The notes: generated from the sequence alone by a model not told the origin. 64,000 bases of DNA from Mycolicibacterium komanii (GCF_001050035.1 NZ_CVTA01000011.1:434001-498000), one strand, 5' to 3'; shown: positions 17,592 to 26,766, counted from the stretch's first letter. Made by a program: numbers and translations.

Positions 17592-17623
17592 TGGTACCAC
17601 TATCGGTACTGACACTGGTACCA
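17592..17623. promoter_or_regulatory. Three GGTAC boxes at 12-bp period upstream of a toxin-antitoxin operon
   Basis: GGTAC occurs at 17593-17597, 17605-17609 and 17617-17621, exactly 12 bp apart. The outer two sit in identical 8-bp palindromes TGGTACCA. The array ends 8 bp before the antitoxin ATG. Regular half-turn-related spacing of short palindromes is typical of ribbon-helix-helix antitoxin operators, so this is the probable autoregulatory site of the operon. Confidence 0.65.
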
Positions 17624-17630
17624 TCGAACG

Positions 17631-17828
17631 ATGCCTGCTTTGAACGTCAACTTCAGCGACGAGGAGATGGAGCAGTTGCGCACCGCGGCCTCGGCTGGGG
17701 AACTGTCGCTGCGCGCGTTCGTGCACCGCGCCGCCCTCGATGCCGCGAGCGATCACAAGCGCCGCGTACGTGCAGGTGCGCGAATCGTCGCAGAACGCAG
17801 CGCAGAGCTCAATCGCCGCTTGGCGTGA
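17631..17828 (+). CDS. Ribbon-helix-helix type antitoxin of a Doc toxin
   Basis: A 65-residue protein. The N-terminus [16 protein letters not shown], a beta strand followed by a helix, then [12 protein letters not shown], matches the ribbon-helix-helix (Arc/CopG) DNA-binding fold. The basic C-terminal half would be the toxin-binding tail. The stop TGA overlaps the GTG start of the Fic/Doc gene, the usual antitoxin-first order. The GGTAC array just upstream is its likely operator. Confidence 0.8.
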   Translation: MPALNVNFSDEEMEQLRTAASAGELSLRAFVHRAALDAASDHKRRVRAGARIVAERSAELNRRLA

Positions 17829-18208
17829 CCGAATACCTGGATCGCGACGACGTCCTCGTCGCCGGTGCTGCCGCCGTAGGTATCGAGCTGAAGGTGGCTG
17901 ACTACGGCCTCCTCGACGCGGCTGTGGCTCGGCCGCAGGCCACCGCGTTCGGGGTTGACGCCTATCCCGACCTCTTTACCAAGACAGCGGCGCTGTTGCA
18001 GTCCTTGGCGCGCAATCATGCGCTCGTCGATGGCAACAAGCGCACCGCATGGGCCGCTGCGTGGACCTTCCTATACCTCAACGGCGTCGAGTTGTACCCC
18101 GGCTTCAACGTCGACGACGCCGAGTCCTTCATGAATGCCGTTGCCACTCAAGGCGATTTCGAGCTGGGAGAACTCGCCCAGAAGCTGCAAGCATTTTCAT
18201 CCGACTGA
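17825..18208 (+). CDS. doc: Doc-type toxin (Fic/Doc kinase family)
   Basis: A 127-residue protein starting at GTG 17825, in the GTGA overlap with the antitoxin stop. It carries the Doc active-site loop [11 protein letters not shown] at residues about 61-71; the canonical form is HxFxDANKR, so Phe is Leu here. Doc of phage P1 phosphorylates and inactivates elongation factor EF-Tu; a similar role is likely here, although other Fic proteins transfer AMP. Length and helix order fit the short Doc subfamily. A toxin-antitoxin pair in a defence-rich zone may act in phage exclusion or stabilise the region. Confidence 0.85.
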   Translation: MTEYLDRDDVLVAGAAAVGIELKVADYGLLDAAVARPQATAFGVDAYPDLFTKTAALLQSLARNHALVDGNKRTAWAAAWTFLYLNGVELYPGFNVDDAESFMNAVATQGDFELGELAQKLQAFSSD

Positions 18209-18274
18209 CCGCACGCTACACCGCGCGGCCCGTGCGTTGATGGCTCGCGCACTCCGAAAGCAAAGGAGCTTCGA

Positions 18275-18660
18275 ATGGGGTTCGAGCGCATCGACGGCCT
18301 GCTCAACGGCGTGACCGCCAACTGGATTCGTCACTGATTCCCGAGGAGCTAGCCACCACGGTGGTCACCCTCGCCGAGCTGAATGCAGGTGTCCTCGCCG
18401 CGCGGACCTCCGAAATCCGGGCGCGTCGCCTTCGTACGTTGGATGCAGTCGCAGATATGACCGCGTTTCCGGTCGACGAAGAGGCGGCTCAACTTTGGGG
18501 GCTGCTACGCGTCCATGTGGCCGAGACGGGGCGACGGGTGCGAGTCAATGACCTGTGGATCGCTGCCACCGCAGCCGCCAAGCATCTGCCGGTAGTGACG
18601 CAGAAGGGTGACTTCGATGTCCTAGAAGGTGTCGCGGGTCTGGCGATAGTCCATGTCTGA
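18275..18660 (+). pseudogene. VapC-like PIN-domain toxin remnant lacking its N-terminus
   Basis: From 18325 to the stop the frame encodes a PIN-domain C-terminal three quarters: TTVVTLAELNAG (with the conserved Glu), then NDLWIAATAAAKHLPVVT, where the Asp and following helix match VapC. The expected first strand LLDTSV with the first catalytic Asp is missing. A good ribosome site (AAAGGAG) and ATG at 18275 open a 20-codon frame that stops at 18337 in a different frame. A deletion or frameshift has separated start from body. A GTG at 18361 could make a 99-residue fragment, probably inactive. No matching VapB gene is intact. Confidence 0.65.
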
Positions 18661-18702
18661 TACCAACTCTGAGCGGCGACGCCCAGGCGGACGGTGGCAA
18701 TG

Positions 18703-19446
18703 CTATGAACCGGCAGTGAATCGGCTGTCGCTGAGGCGCTTGAGGGCACGGCCATCGGTGAGTTCGTCGCGACAGTCGGGATGCCGCCAATAGAACCGCA
18801 CCAGCTCGCGGAGGTCTCGTCCCTCCGGAGTGAACGAGGCCGCCGGGAGGGTCGGCGCGGTCCCGTCGGACATCACCATGACTACTGCGTTGGGCGTCGG
18901 CGTCGTCTGGTTCGGAGCCGCATCGGTGACGTCTAGTACCTGTGTCCAGTCACCGCACTCCGGTCGCCAGCCCTGTACGAATACGAATCCGTCGGGCGTC
19001 AGACGAAGGTAATGCAAGCTGCCTCGGCGGAGCGTCCGCCACAGGATCGGTACTCCCATGATTGCGGCCACCGCGCTGACGAACGGAATGGCATAGCGCA
19101 TCTGCTCGGGCACCGGAATATCCACCATCCCAAGGGATCCGAATATCGCGAACAATCCGCTGGCCACCGTTAGTCCAAGTACCGCAATCTGGATCGGGAT
19201 GTCTATGCCGCGATCGGGCCGAATGGTCGTCCCCTCGGCGTCGAATTCCCCAGCGGGGGACACCTTCCCGGGGACGACCTTCGCAAACGGAACGATGAAG
19301 CCGAGGCAGAACATCGCGAACCCAAGCGACACGACCGTCGTCAGGTACTCGCCCCGCCCAACGCTGATGACCGCCCAAACCGCCGCCAGAATGCCCACAG
19401 GGCCGGCAAGCAGCGCGCAGAGTATCGCGATTGGCAGGATCTTCAT
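18703..19446 (-). CDS. Four-helix membrane protein coupled to an ESX-type substrate; candidate immunity protein
   Basis: A 247-residue protein; ATG 19446 overlaps the stop of the upstream large protein (ATGA). Four membrane segments lie near residues 5-27, 36-54, 86-105 and 118-138. They are followed by a soluble C-terminal domain of about 100 residues (LHYLRLTPDGFVFVQGW), with the strand pattern of a PH-like fold. I know no family name. Because the gene is translationally coupled to a WxG protein with a hydrophobic glycine-rich C-terminus, an immunity function against a pore-forming toxin is a reasonable guess. It could instead be a secretion partner. Confidence 0.6.
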   Translation of the reverse strand: MKILPIAILCALLAGPVGILAAVWAVISVGRGEYLTTVVSLGFAMFCLGFIVPFAKVVPGKVSPAGEFDAEGTTIRPDRGIDIPIQIAVLGLTVASGLFAIFGSLGMVDIPVPEQMRYAIPFVSAVAAIMGVPILWRTLRRGSLHYLRLTPDGFVFVQGWRPECGDWTQVLDVTDAAPNQTTPTPNAVVMVMSDGTAPTLPAASFTPEGRDLRELVRFYWRHPDCRDELTDGRALKRLSDSRFTAGS

Positions 19447-20792
19447 TTGGGACACACGATATTACCGATGATGCCGCCGACATAACCGAAAGTCCATGAG
19501 CCGGCAATGCTTAAGCCCCCGGCGGCAAAAGGTGCCAGCTGGGGGAGGCCGAGCGCTGAAATACCTGCGGCTCCCGCTGCGCCGCCGCCGTAACCGCCCG
19601 CGACACCGGCTCCTCCCGAGATGGCGGCGACGCAGGCGTCGTGAAATGCTTTCGCGGTCACCGTGTCGTACAGTGCTGCCGCCACGCCCAATGTCGGCCC
19701 GCCGTACTTCGCCGCCTTCCCGAGGTTGTCCACCGACTGGGGGGTAAGCATCGGGATTCCGCGCTTGGCCTGTTCCTCCAGTCCGGTGAGCGCACCGCCA
19801 ACAGTCGTAAGCGATGGGTGAGTGAAGAATTCGTCAGGGAGAACACCATGTCGTCCGTCGGCAGCGGTCACTCCGCCGGTGGTCTTGCCATCCGGGGTGT
19901 GCGTCATGGTGACTTCGGTTCCATCAGCGAACTTGATGGAGGTGAACCTGGTGCCGTCGTAATTCGTCTTGTCTTGTGAGAATGTGCTCGACACCTCGTT
20001 GCCGTTCTTGTCGTAGTAGGTGTCCTCGACACAGGGGGCGAATTCGTTCCATTCGTATATCTCGTGCCGACCGCCGTCCATCATCAGCAACGTCTTTCGC
20101 ACCTGCCCATCTTCAGTTATCCACTCGCGGCTCTCGCGGACCGTTTGCGCCATGTCGTTGTCGCGCAGGACACCTTGCTGGATAAGTCCGGTCAGCGACA
20201 CCGGATTCGGCACTTCATCGGCGGGAGGCGCCAAGCCGAAGGCCGGGTTCAGACTCCGAGGATCGCCCGGGCCGGGAAGTTCGAATCCGAAGCCCTCAGC
20301 GGCGGCCCGCACCGCTTCCGCCGTTCCGTTATCGGCATCACCCACCGCGACCAACAACCGGTTGATTTCTTTCTGCTCTGCTTCTGCCTGCGCCGCCAAG
20401 CTGGCCGCCTTTTCTGCCGATACACGCGCTGGCTTTATGAGCACCACCCACATGTCGGTGACCTGCAGTTCACCGGCGTCGACAGCGTTCGCGTGACTCA
20501 GTAGGGCGGCCCGCGCACCGCCGATCGATCCGCTGCCTTTGCTCAGAGCTGTGGCCACCGCTTCGGTGTAGTGGGCGAAACTGGAGGTGGTGTCTGTGGC
20601 GCGTCGGAACATCTCTGCCGCCGCATCGTGCGCCCGGCCTGACCACGTCGACGCCTCGGGCATCCGGTCGATCTTGTCGTCAAGGTCGCGGACAGAGATA
20701 TATACCGATTGGCCTGCGCTATTCAGCACCGACGCAGCAGGTGAAAGTGAGTCGGGATTCCACCCTTCCAATCGGGGGCGCGAGGGCAGCAC
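19443..20792 (-). CDS. WxG-type ESX-associated large protein with a glycine-rich hydrophobic C-terminus
   Basis: A 449-residue protein starting at GTG 20792, directly after the stop of the small partner. The N-terminal 150 residues are helical with the WxG turn in STWSGRAHDAA near residue 49, as in ESX substrates of the WXG/LXG type. Residues 230-330 form a strand-rich region (FADGTEVTMTHTPDGKTTGG). The last 100 residues are glycine and alanine rich with two hydrophobic stretches (AAISGGAGVAGGYGGG, PFAAGGLSIAGSWTFGYVGG), resembling glycine-zipper or pore-forming segments. No enzymatic toxin domain is recognised. The cassette order (EspC-like, large protein, membrane protein) suggests a secreted toxin with immunity. 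Confidence 0.7.
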   Translation of the reverse strand: MLPSRPRLEGWNPDSLSPAASVLNSAGQSVYISVRDLDDKIDRMPEASTWSGRAHDAAAEMFRRATDTTSSFAHYTEAVATALSKGSGSIGGARAALLSHANAVDAGELQVTDMWVVLIKPARVSAEKAASLAAQAEAEQKEINRLLVAVGDADNGTAEAVRAAAEGFGFELPGPGDPRSLNPAFGLAPPADEVPNPVSLTGLIQQGVLRDNDMAQTVRESREWITEDGQVRKTLLMMDGGRHEIYEWNEFAPCVEDTYYDKNGNEVSSTFSQDKTNYDGTRFTSIKFADGTEVTMTHTPDGKTTGGVTAADGRHGVLPDEFFTHPSLTTVGGALTGLEEQAKRGIPMLTPQSVDNLGKAAKYGGPTLGVAAALYDTVTAKAFHDACVAAISGGAGVAGGYGGGAAGAAGISALGLPQLAPFAAGGLSIAGSWTFGYVGGIIGNIVCPK

Positions 20793-21077
20793 TCAGAACA
20801 ATCCATCGAACGCGCCGGCGAGGGCATTGTCGGTCACCTCGTAGCGGTCGCCTGCTCCACGCACCGCGGACCCTAGCTCCTCAACATTTTTCGCCAAAGC
20901 GTTCGCCTGCTCGGCGATGTGCTCGCCGACGAGTCGCATCGCCCACTGGGTAGTCGAGCCGGCAAGTCCATCTGCCGCTGTGGCGGCCTTGGTACCAACG
21001 TCGGCAACCTTCATGGCTGTGGAAGCTGTGTCTACTTGTCGCGCGAAAGCACGCAACAATTCGGGATCGACCAGCAA
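20793..21077 (-). CDS. EspC-like small type VII secretion partner
   Basis: A 94-residue helical hairpin protein of the DUF2580/EspC type. The start TTG 21077 is supported by AAGGAG 5 bases upstream. The C-terminal RYEVTDNAL supplies YxxxD, the type VII export signal. The gene is immediately followed by that of the large WxG protein, whose GTG abuts this stop. The two probably form a heterodimer recognised by an ESX system encoded elsewhere. No ESX core gene lies in this window. Confidence 0.75.
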   Translation of the reverse strand: MLVDPELLRAFARQVDTASTAMKVADVGTKAATAADGLAGSTTQWAMRLVGEHIAEQANALAKNVEELGSAVRGAGDRYEVTDNALAGAFDGLF

Positions 21078-21239
21078 CAGCGCTCCTTCAAAGTTCGTCC
21101 AAACGGCGGCAACCTCGCGTCAGTCAACTCTATCGAGCCCTATTCCATGGTCCGAGCGGAGATTTCTCGCCCAGCGTGGCCTCTTTAGCCGGCACACGCC
21201 AGCTGACCTGGGCGGACTCTGATTGCTGACCGTCGACTT

Positions 21240-22859
21240 CTATGCCGCCACCAGAGACCCCAGCTTGACGTCGGGGTTGTCGCGCTGAAAACCCTCCAGC
21301 CGCCACGGCGTGGAGAACAGCACGAGCATGACGCCGTCGCTGCGCGTCAGCACCTCCGCCGACACCTGCTTGTCCATGAACTCGGCGTCGGCGGGGTCGA
21401 CGACGCGCGCGACCTGATACGGCAACGATTCCAACGCAATCGGGGTGCTGAACTCGGCGGCCATCCGGTGCACGGCCACCTCGAACTGCATCGGACCCAC
21501 CGCGGCCAGCACCGGCGCCTGATCGCCGCGACGGTTTGAGCGCAGCACTTGCACGACGCCCTCCTGCTCGAGCTGCTCGATCCCGCGGCGAAACTGCTTG
21601 TGCTTACTCGGATCCGTGCCACGGGCGACCACGAAGTGCTCGGGGGAGAAGCTTGGTATAGGCGGATACTGCACGGGCACATCGCGATACAGCGTGTCGC
21701 CCGGGCGCAACGCGGCGGCATTGGCCAGCCCGATCACATCGCCCGGCCACGCGGTATCCAGTGTGGCGCGCTGCTGACCGAACACCGACTGCGCATACTT
21801 GGTCACGAACGGCTTGCCCGTCGCCGCATGGGTCAGGACATCGCCACGCTCGAAGGTGCCCGAGACCACCCGCGCGTAGGCGATGCGATCGCGGTGTGCC
21901 GAATCCATGCCCGCCTGCACCTTGAAAACGAAAGCGCTGAACGGCGATTCGACCGCGCGCCGTTCTCCCTCGACGTCATGCGCTCCGCCGGGCGCCGGCG
22001 CGATTCCGACCAGCACGTCGAGAAGCTGATTCACGCCGAAGTTCAACGCCGCCGAGGTGAACAGCACCGGTGACGCCTCGCCGCTCAGAAACTGGTCACG
22101 GTCGTAATCGGCGCCGTCGGCGGACAGCAGTTCACTCTCCTCGACGGCGGTGTCCCAGTCGTCGCCGGCAGCGGCATGTGCGTCGGTTGCCGCGATGTGC
22201 TCCTCGGGGGCCGCGGTGGCACCGCCCGCGGTGCGGGTGAACCGGATGAAGTTCCCGCTCCGCCGGTCGAGCACACCCTTGAAGTCGCCTGCGATCCCCA
22301 CCGGCCACGTCAAAGGCGTGGGGCGCAACCCGATTCGTTCCTGGATCTCGTCCATCAGTTCCAGGGCGTGACGCCCGGGTCGGTCCCACTTGTTGATCAC
22401 CGTGATGATCGGAATCCCGCGGTGCTTACACACCTGAAACAGCTTCAAGGTCTGGGGCTCAAGGCCTTTGGCCGCGTCGATGAGCATCACCGCCGAGTCG
22501 ACGGCCGTCAGCACCCGGTAGGTGTCTTCGGAGAAATCGGCGTGGCCGGGGGTGTCGAGCAGGTTGATGACGCAGTCGCGGTACGGGAACTGCAACGCCG
22601 TCGAGGTGATCGAGATGCCCCTGGCCTTCTCCATCTCCATCCAGTCCGACACCGTCGCGCGCCGCCCCGCCTTGCCGTGCACCGCGCCGGCCTCGGTGAT
22701 CACCCGGGCGTGCAGCGCCAGCGCTTCGGTCAACGTCGACTTGCCGGCGTCGGGGTGGCTGATGACGGCGAACGTCCTGCGGCGGCCCGCCTCGGCGGAG
22801 ATACGGCCAGATGGCGAGGCGTCGCCGCTGGGCGCAGCGGTCAGGGCGGTGTCGGTCAT
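21240..22859 (-). CDS. prfC: Peptide chain release factor 3
   Basis: A 539-residue translational GTPase that recycles release factors RF1/RF2 from the ribosome. GTPase motifs are complete: SHPDAGKST (G1), RGISITST (G2), DTPGHADF (G3) and NKWD (G4). Domain II (GTFERGDVLTHAATGKPF) and the RF3-specific domain III (SNRRGDQAPVLAAVGPMQFEV) follow. The start ATG 22859 fits the family length; a TTG at 22892 would add 11 residues. The gene is monocistronic between an ESX cassette and an esterase gene, and looks housekeeping. Confidence 0.95.
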   Translation of the reverse strand: MTDTALTAAPSGDASPSGRISAEAGRRRTFAVISHPDAGKSTLTEALALHARVITEAGAVHGKAGRRATVSDWMEMEKARGISITSTALQFPYRDCVINLLDTPGHADFSEDTYRVLTAVDSAVMLIDAAKGLEPQTLKLFQVCKHRGIPIITVINKWDRPGRHALELMDEIQERIGLRPTPLTWPVGIAGDFKGVLDRRSGNFIRFTRTAGGATAAPEEHIAATDAHAAAGDDWDTAVEESELLSADGADYDRDQFLSGEASPVLFTSAALNFGVNQLLDVLVGIAPAPGGAHDVEGERRAVESPFSAFVFKVQAGMDSAHRDRIAYARVVSGTFERGDVLTHAATGKPFVTKYAQSVFGQQRATLDTAWPGDVIGLANAAALRPGDTLYRDVPVQYPPIPSFSPEHFVVARGTDPSKHKQFRRGIEQLEQEGVVQVLRSNRRGDQAPVLAAVGPMQFEVAVHRMAAEFSTPIALESLPYQVARVVDPADAEFMDKQVSAEVLTRSDGVMLVLFSTPWRLEGFQRDNPDVKLGSLVAA

Positions 22860-22932
22860 AGCGGTAGCGATGGTATTGGCTCGCCGGGGCAAACCAGTAA
22901 TCGCGCGGCGGTGTCCTGGTCGACTACAGGTG

Positions 22933-24264
22933 CTATGACGTCGCGCTGACGCCCTCCGACCGCGTCGCCTGCTGCCAGTTCGTGTAGACCTCGGCGAGGA
23001 ACTGCTCGACGGCGACGGCCGCGTGTGCGGCGCGCGCCGAGCCGAACATGTCGAAAGCGTGCTGTGCGAACGGCAATTCGGCGTACACGACCGGCTGGGT
23101 GCTGACCTCCCGCAGCTTCGCCACGAACGCGCGCGCCTGTTCGACCGGAACCAGCGAGTCGTTGGTCCCGTGCAGGACGAAGAACGGCGGATCGTCAGCA
23201 GTGATGTGGTTCACCGGCGACGCGTCGTAGTACGTCTCGAAGCTCGACTTCTGCGGCTGCTTGATCACCATCTGCTCGAGCAGCTCGGGCATCGACGGAT
23301 GCATCGCGTCGTCGAAGCGGGTGAAGTCGTAGACGCCGTAGAACGGGACCGCGGCCTGCACCCGGGTGTCGACGTCTTCGAAGCCCGGCTGATACCGCGG
23401 GTCGTTGGGCGTCAGCGCCGCCAGCGACGACAAATGCCCGCCCGCCGAGCCGCCGGTGATCGCGATGAAGTCCGGGTCGCCGCCGTACTCGGCGATGTGC
23501 GTCTTGACCCACGCCAGCGCCCGCTTGACGTCGACGATGTGGTCGGGCCACGTGTTGCGCGGGCTGTGCCGGTAGTTGATCGCCACGCAGACCCAGCCGA
23601 GCTCGGCGAGATGACTCATCAACGGATGTGCTTGTCCGCGTTTGTTTCCCGTCACCCACGCCCCGCCGGGAATCTGGAACAGCACCGGCGCTTTGCCGTT
23701 GCGGTCCAGATCGGGGCGCCGCCAGATGTCGAGCTGGTTGGCACTGCTGAACTCGCCGTAACTGATGTTGCCGTCGTGGGCGTAGTCGCGGTAAATCCGC
23801 ATCATCCGCAGAGCGCCCGGAGTCTTGGCGGTGCCATCCCCGGCGGGCCGGCGCCACAGGCCGGTCGAGTCCCTGCGGCGATCGGCACCCAGGCCGCTGT
23901 CTAACGCCTCGGTCAGCGGGGCGGCGGCCTTGTGACCCGCGCGACTGAAGTTCAACAAGCCGATCGCCGACAGCCCGGCCACCACCCACGCGAGGACGCG
24001 CACCGGACGACTCAAGCGGCGCGCGGTCAATGCCAGGCCGCCGAGCTGGCTGGCGAGCGTCTGGAGCGGGAACTCGCTCACCACCAGACCGAACCCGAAC
24101 GAGAAGATCGACGGGTAACCCTTGCGCGCCAGCGGTCGGTAGCCGTTGAGCGTCGAGGCCGCGGTGACTGCCGTGACGGCCAGCGCCCCGACCTGGCGGG
24201 CGATATGGCCGATTCGCGCCTTCTGCATGCGGTCACCATACGAGGCGATGCTGGACGCGGTCAT
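22933..24264 (-). CDS. Membrane-anchored alpha/beta hydrolase (carboxylesterase/lipase family)
   Basis: A 443-residue protein from ATG 24264. The N-terminal 140 residues contain three or four hydrophobic segments, so the enzyme is probably anchored with its catalytic domain facing one side. The hormone-sensitive-lipase-like catalytic domain shows an oxyanion turn IPGGAWVTG, the nucleophile elbow GGSAGGHLSS, the Asp in HGTNDSLVP and the His in FAQHAFD. The architecture matches mycobacterial LipC/LipO-type esterases. The natural ester substrate is unknown; a role in cell-envelope lipid turnover is inferred. It is divergent from the DUF4407 gene across 186 bp. Confidence 0.85.
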   Translation of the reverse strand: MTASSIASYGDRMQKARIGHIARQVGALAVTAVTAASTLNGYRPLARKGYPSIFSFGFGLVVSEFPLQTLASQLGGLALTARRLSRPVRVLAWVVAGLSAIGLLNFSRAGHKAAAPLTEALDSGLGADRRRDSTGLWRRPAGDGTAKTPGALRMMRIYRDYAHDGNISYGEFSSANQLDIWRRPDLDRNGKAPVLFQIPGGAWVTGNKRGQAHPLMSHLAELGWVCVAINYRHSPRNTWPDHIVDVKRALAWVKTHIAEYGGDPDFIAITGGSAGGHLSSLAALTPNDPRYQPGFEDVDTRVQAAVPFYGVYDFTRFDDAMHPSMPELLEQMVIKQPQKSSFETYYDASPVNHITADDPPFFVLHGTNDSLVPVEQARAFVAKLREVSTQPVVYAELPFAQHAFDMFGSARAAHAAVAVEQFLAEVYTNWQQATRSEGVSATS

Positions 24265-24450
24265 GACTGATCCTGTCGACCCGCCCACGAGGCGTCCACG
24301 AGGAACAGCCGACGCCGCGCTGTGGGAGAATTCGGCATTCGCATCGGCGTGATGGTGCGTTCGCGGGGGGTTCCGCCTGGCACATTGCCGACAAGGCCGT
24401 CGGTAGCGTTCTGTCACGCCTTGACCTGCACGAAGATGTTTGGAGTCTGA

Positions 24451-26187
24451 ATGGGCGTCCACAGGAATTCCGAGGTCGGAACCGACGCCTCGCCGATCGC
24501 GGCGGGGCTCATCTGGCTCGGTGGCGGTGAGGAGCGCGACGTGGCGGCCCGCCATGAGCGGTCGACCCTGGTCAGCGCCGGCGTGGTGGTGCTGGTCACC
24601 GCGCTGCTGGCGTGGCTGGTGGCCGCTGCCGCCCTGGCCCAGTCGACATCCTGGCCGCTGGCGGCCGTCATCGCGCTGACCTCGGTGTTCGGCCTGCTGA
24701 TCGGCGCTCTCAGCCGCGCGATCGCCACCGGAGCGATTCGCGGGTCCGGGGTGGCGGGACGTGCTGCCGTCGCGGCCGCCGTCGGGCTTGTGGTCGGTGA
24801 GCTTGCCGCCGTCGTCGTGTTTTCCGGATCCGCCGATCGGCTGCTCGACGAGCGGGCGGCGCGCACCGCCGCGTCCAGCCCGGTCGTCGCGCAGGCCGCA
24901 GCGGACCTGAACCGCAGCCGGGCCGCGCGCGGCGAACTCGATGCTGCGGTCGAGCGGGCCTTGCAACGCCGCCAGGACGCGCTGGTGGTGGCTCGCTGCG
25001 AGTTCAATCCGCGGCCCGAGTGCCCGCAGACCGTCATCACCGGTGTGCCCGGGGCCGGGCCGGAGAACCGGACCGCGAACGACTACCTCGCCGACGCCCA
25101 GGGCAGCCTCGACGCCGCGCTGGCCGAGCGTGACCTTCGCGCACCCGCGCTCGATGCCCAGATCATCGACGCCGAGCAGGCGCTGGGGGAGACCCGGCAG
25201 GCCGCGATGGCCGACGTGGATCGGGGACTGGGCGCGCGGTGGGTCGCGATGAACGACCACACGCTGGCGAATCCGGGTGCACTGGTGCTGCGTCTGCTTG
25301 TCGACGGCTTCTTCGTTCTGCTGAGCCTGCTGCCGCTGATCCTGCGGCGGTGGCGCGGTGAGACGTCCCAGGATCGCGGGATCGCCGCCGACGTCGCGCG
25401 GGATCGCGCTGAACTGGAGGCCGACACGGCGGTCGCGGTGAAGCGCGCCGAGGTGCGTGCCGCAATCGACACGATGTGGGCCGAGCAGCAGCTCGCGAGC
25501 GCGCGCATGGCCGTCGAGGCGCAGTTGGAGATCGACCGCGAGCAGCAACGCCGGCGGGTGATGGAGGCGATCGAACCGGCGATTCCCACACGCGCCGAAC
25601 GTGTTTCGATGCCTGAGGACGTGTATCTGCCGATCGCCGCGGAAGCCGAGAGGGCGAGCCTGGTTGCGGCCGAGACACCCGTACCCGACACGGAGGCAAC
25701 AGAGAACCTGCCGTCGCGCGTTGAGGAGGAGCGTTCGGTGGAGCCAGTCGCTGAGGCCGGACGTCCGTTGATCCCCGGCATTCCGGATGTCACCCGCGCG
25801 GCTGCGCGCTGGATTCGCCCGCTGGTGCCGCCGATCATCGTCAACGCGATCGACACCACCACCAAGCCGTTGCGAAGCGCGCGGCAGATTCTCGAGGAGA
25901 CGGAGGAGATCCACTTCTCGATGCGCCGCACCCGCAAGGTGACCACTCAGGTTGAGGAGAGTGAAGGCGCTGCGGGAGGGGATGATTCGGCGACGTCTGA
26001 TCGTGGGCGGACCGTGTCGAGCGTTCGAGGAGACGATCGCCATCAGGGTCAGGCTCATGTTGGCGCTGGTGGGGACGGCGCGTCGCTCGCGATGATGAGG
26101 GGAGAGGACCGTGCCGAGCTGGCCGGCCGCTCGCCGCGGGAACTGAGCGAACGTCGTGGTCCACGGGAACTCCCGCCCGGGCAATAG
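24451..26187 (+). CDS. DUF4407 membrane protein
   Basis: A 578-residue protein. Segments near residues 41-62, 67-90, 102-124 and 275-297 are membrane-spanning. Between the third and fourth lies a long extracytoplasmic coiled coil (residues 130-270) with two cysteines (ARCEFN, ECPQT) that could form a disulfide. A second coiled coil (310-370) follows inside, and a charged tail of 150 residues seems disordered. This is the DUF4407 layout. The function is unknown; the form suggests a scaffold spanning the membrane. The opposite strand is open across the whole gene, a high-GC effect rather than a gene. Confidence 0.8.
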   Translation: MGVHRNSEVGTDASPIAAGLIWLGGGEERDVAARHERSTLVSAGVVVLVTALLAWLVAAAALAQSTSWPLAAVIALTSVFGLLIGALSRAIATGAIRGSGVAGRAAVAAAVGLVVGELAAVVVFSGSADRLLDERAARTAASSPVVAQAAADLNRSRAARGELDAAVERALQRRQDALVVARCEFNPRPECPQTVITGVPGAGPENRTANDYLADAQGSLDAALAERDLRAPALDAQIIDAEQALGETRQAAMADVDRGLGARWVAMNDHTLANPGALVLRLLVDGFFVLLSLLPLILRRWRGETSQDRGIAADVARDRAELEADTAVAVKRAEVRAAIDTMWAEQQLASARMAVEAQLEIDREQQRRRVMEAIEPAIPTRAERVSMPEDVYLPIAAEAERASLVAAETPVPDTEATENLPSRVEEERSVEPVAEAGRPLIPGIPDVTRAAARWIRPLVPPIIVNAIDTTTKPLRSARQILEETEEIHFSMRRTRKVTTQVEESEGAAGGDDSATSDRGRTVSSVRGDDRHQGQAHVGAGGDGASLAMMRGEDRAELAGRSPRELSERRGPRELPPGQ

Positions 26188-26208
26188 CTTTGGCGGACCC
26201 GGAGCCGG

Positions 26209-26766
26209 CTAGTGCCGCGGCTTCGACGGCCAACCCATCAGTGCGAGGTCTGCGATGGCGTGGAGATCGGCCCGATCGGCCCCACTTCGCGCCTGGATCG
26301 CGATGCCTTGGCACACGGCTGCGATCCACCGTGCCAACGCGACAGTGTCGACATCCGGTAGGTCACCGTCGGCCACCGCCGTTGCGAATCGTTCGGCGAG
26401 CGCGTGCACAGTCGCTTCCCGCCATTCGGCCAGGCCTGGTGCTTCGCCGACGGTCAGGCACCCCAGCACCTCACCGCTGACCGCGTCGGCGGCACCATGC
26501 ACCATCGCTTCGGCGACCCCGCGGGCTGTCGGACGGTTCAGCGCCTCGGCGGTGTAGCTGCTCGGCCCTGCGAGGTATCGCCGCATAGCTCGCTCGAAAA
26601 GCTGTTCCTTGGAGCCGAATTCGGCGTAGATGCTGCGCCGGTTCAAACCGGTCGCGGCGGTCACGTCGGAGATCGAAACACCGTCGAAGCCGTGCGCCCA
26701 GAACAGCTTCATCGCGGTGTCCTCGACCTGTTCGGGGTCGTATCCCCGCGGGCGACCTACGGCCAC
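26209..26766 (-). CDS. TetR-family regulator next to a short-chain dehydrogenase
   Basis: A 185-residue protein starting at GTG 26766 with AGGAGGT 8 bases upstream. The helix-turn-helix is at residues 28-50 (GVSISDVTAATGLNRRSIYAEFGSKEQLF); the C-terminal part resembles the TetR_C group found with SDR enzymes. It is divergent from the SDR gene, which it probably represses; this pairing is frequent. The ligand is probably a reactive small molecule handled by the dehydrogenase (inference). A CRP-type site lies 20 bp upstream of its start. Confidence 0.9.
   Translation of the reverse strand: MAVGRPRGYDPEQVEDTAMKLFWAHGFDGVSISDVTAATGLNRRSIYAEFGSKEQLFERAMRRYLAGPSSYTAEALNRPTARGVAEAMVHGAADAVSGEVLGCLTVGEAPGLAEWREATVHALAERFATAVADGDLPDVDTVALARWIAAVCQGIAIQARSGADRADLHAIADLALMGWPSKPRH

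Noticed and set aside
24265..26184. Very long open frame on the minus strand running from the esterase gene through the DUF4407 gene
   Set aside because: The antisense translation is rich in Arg, Gly, His and Gln with no domain, and the plus strand encodes a clear DUF4407 protein. High GC third positions leave the opposite strand open. The esterase starts at 24264.
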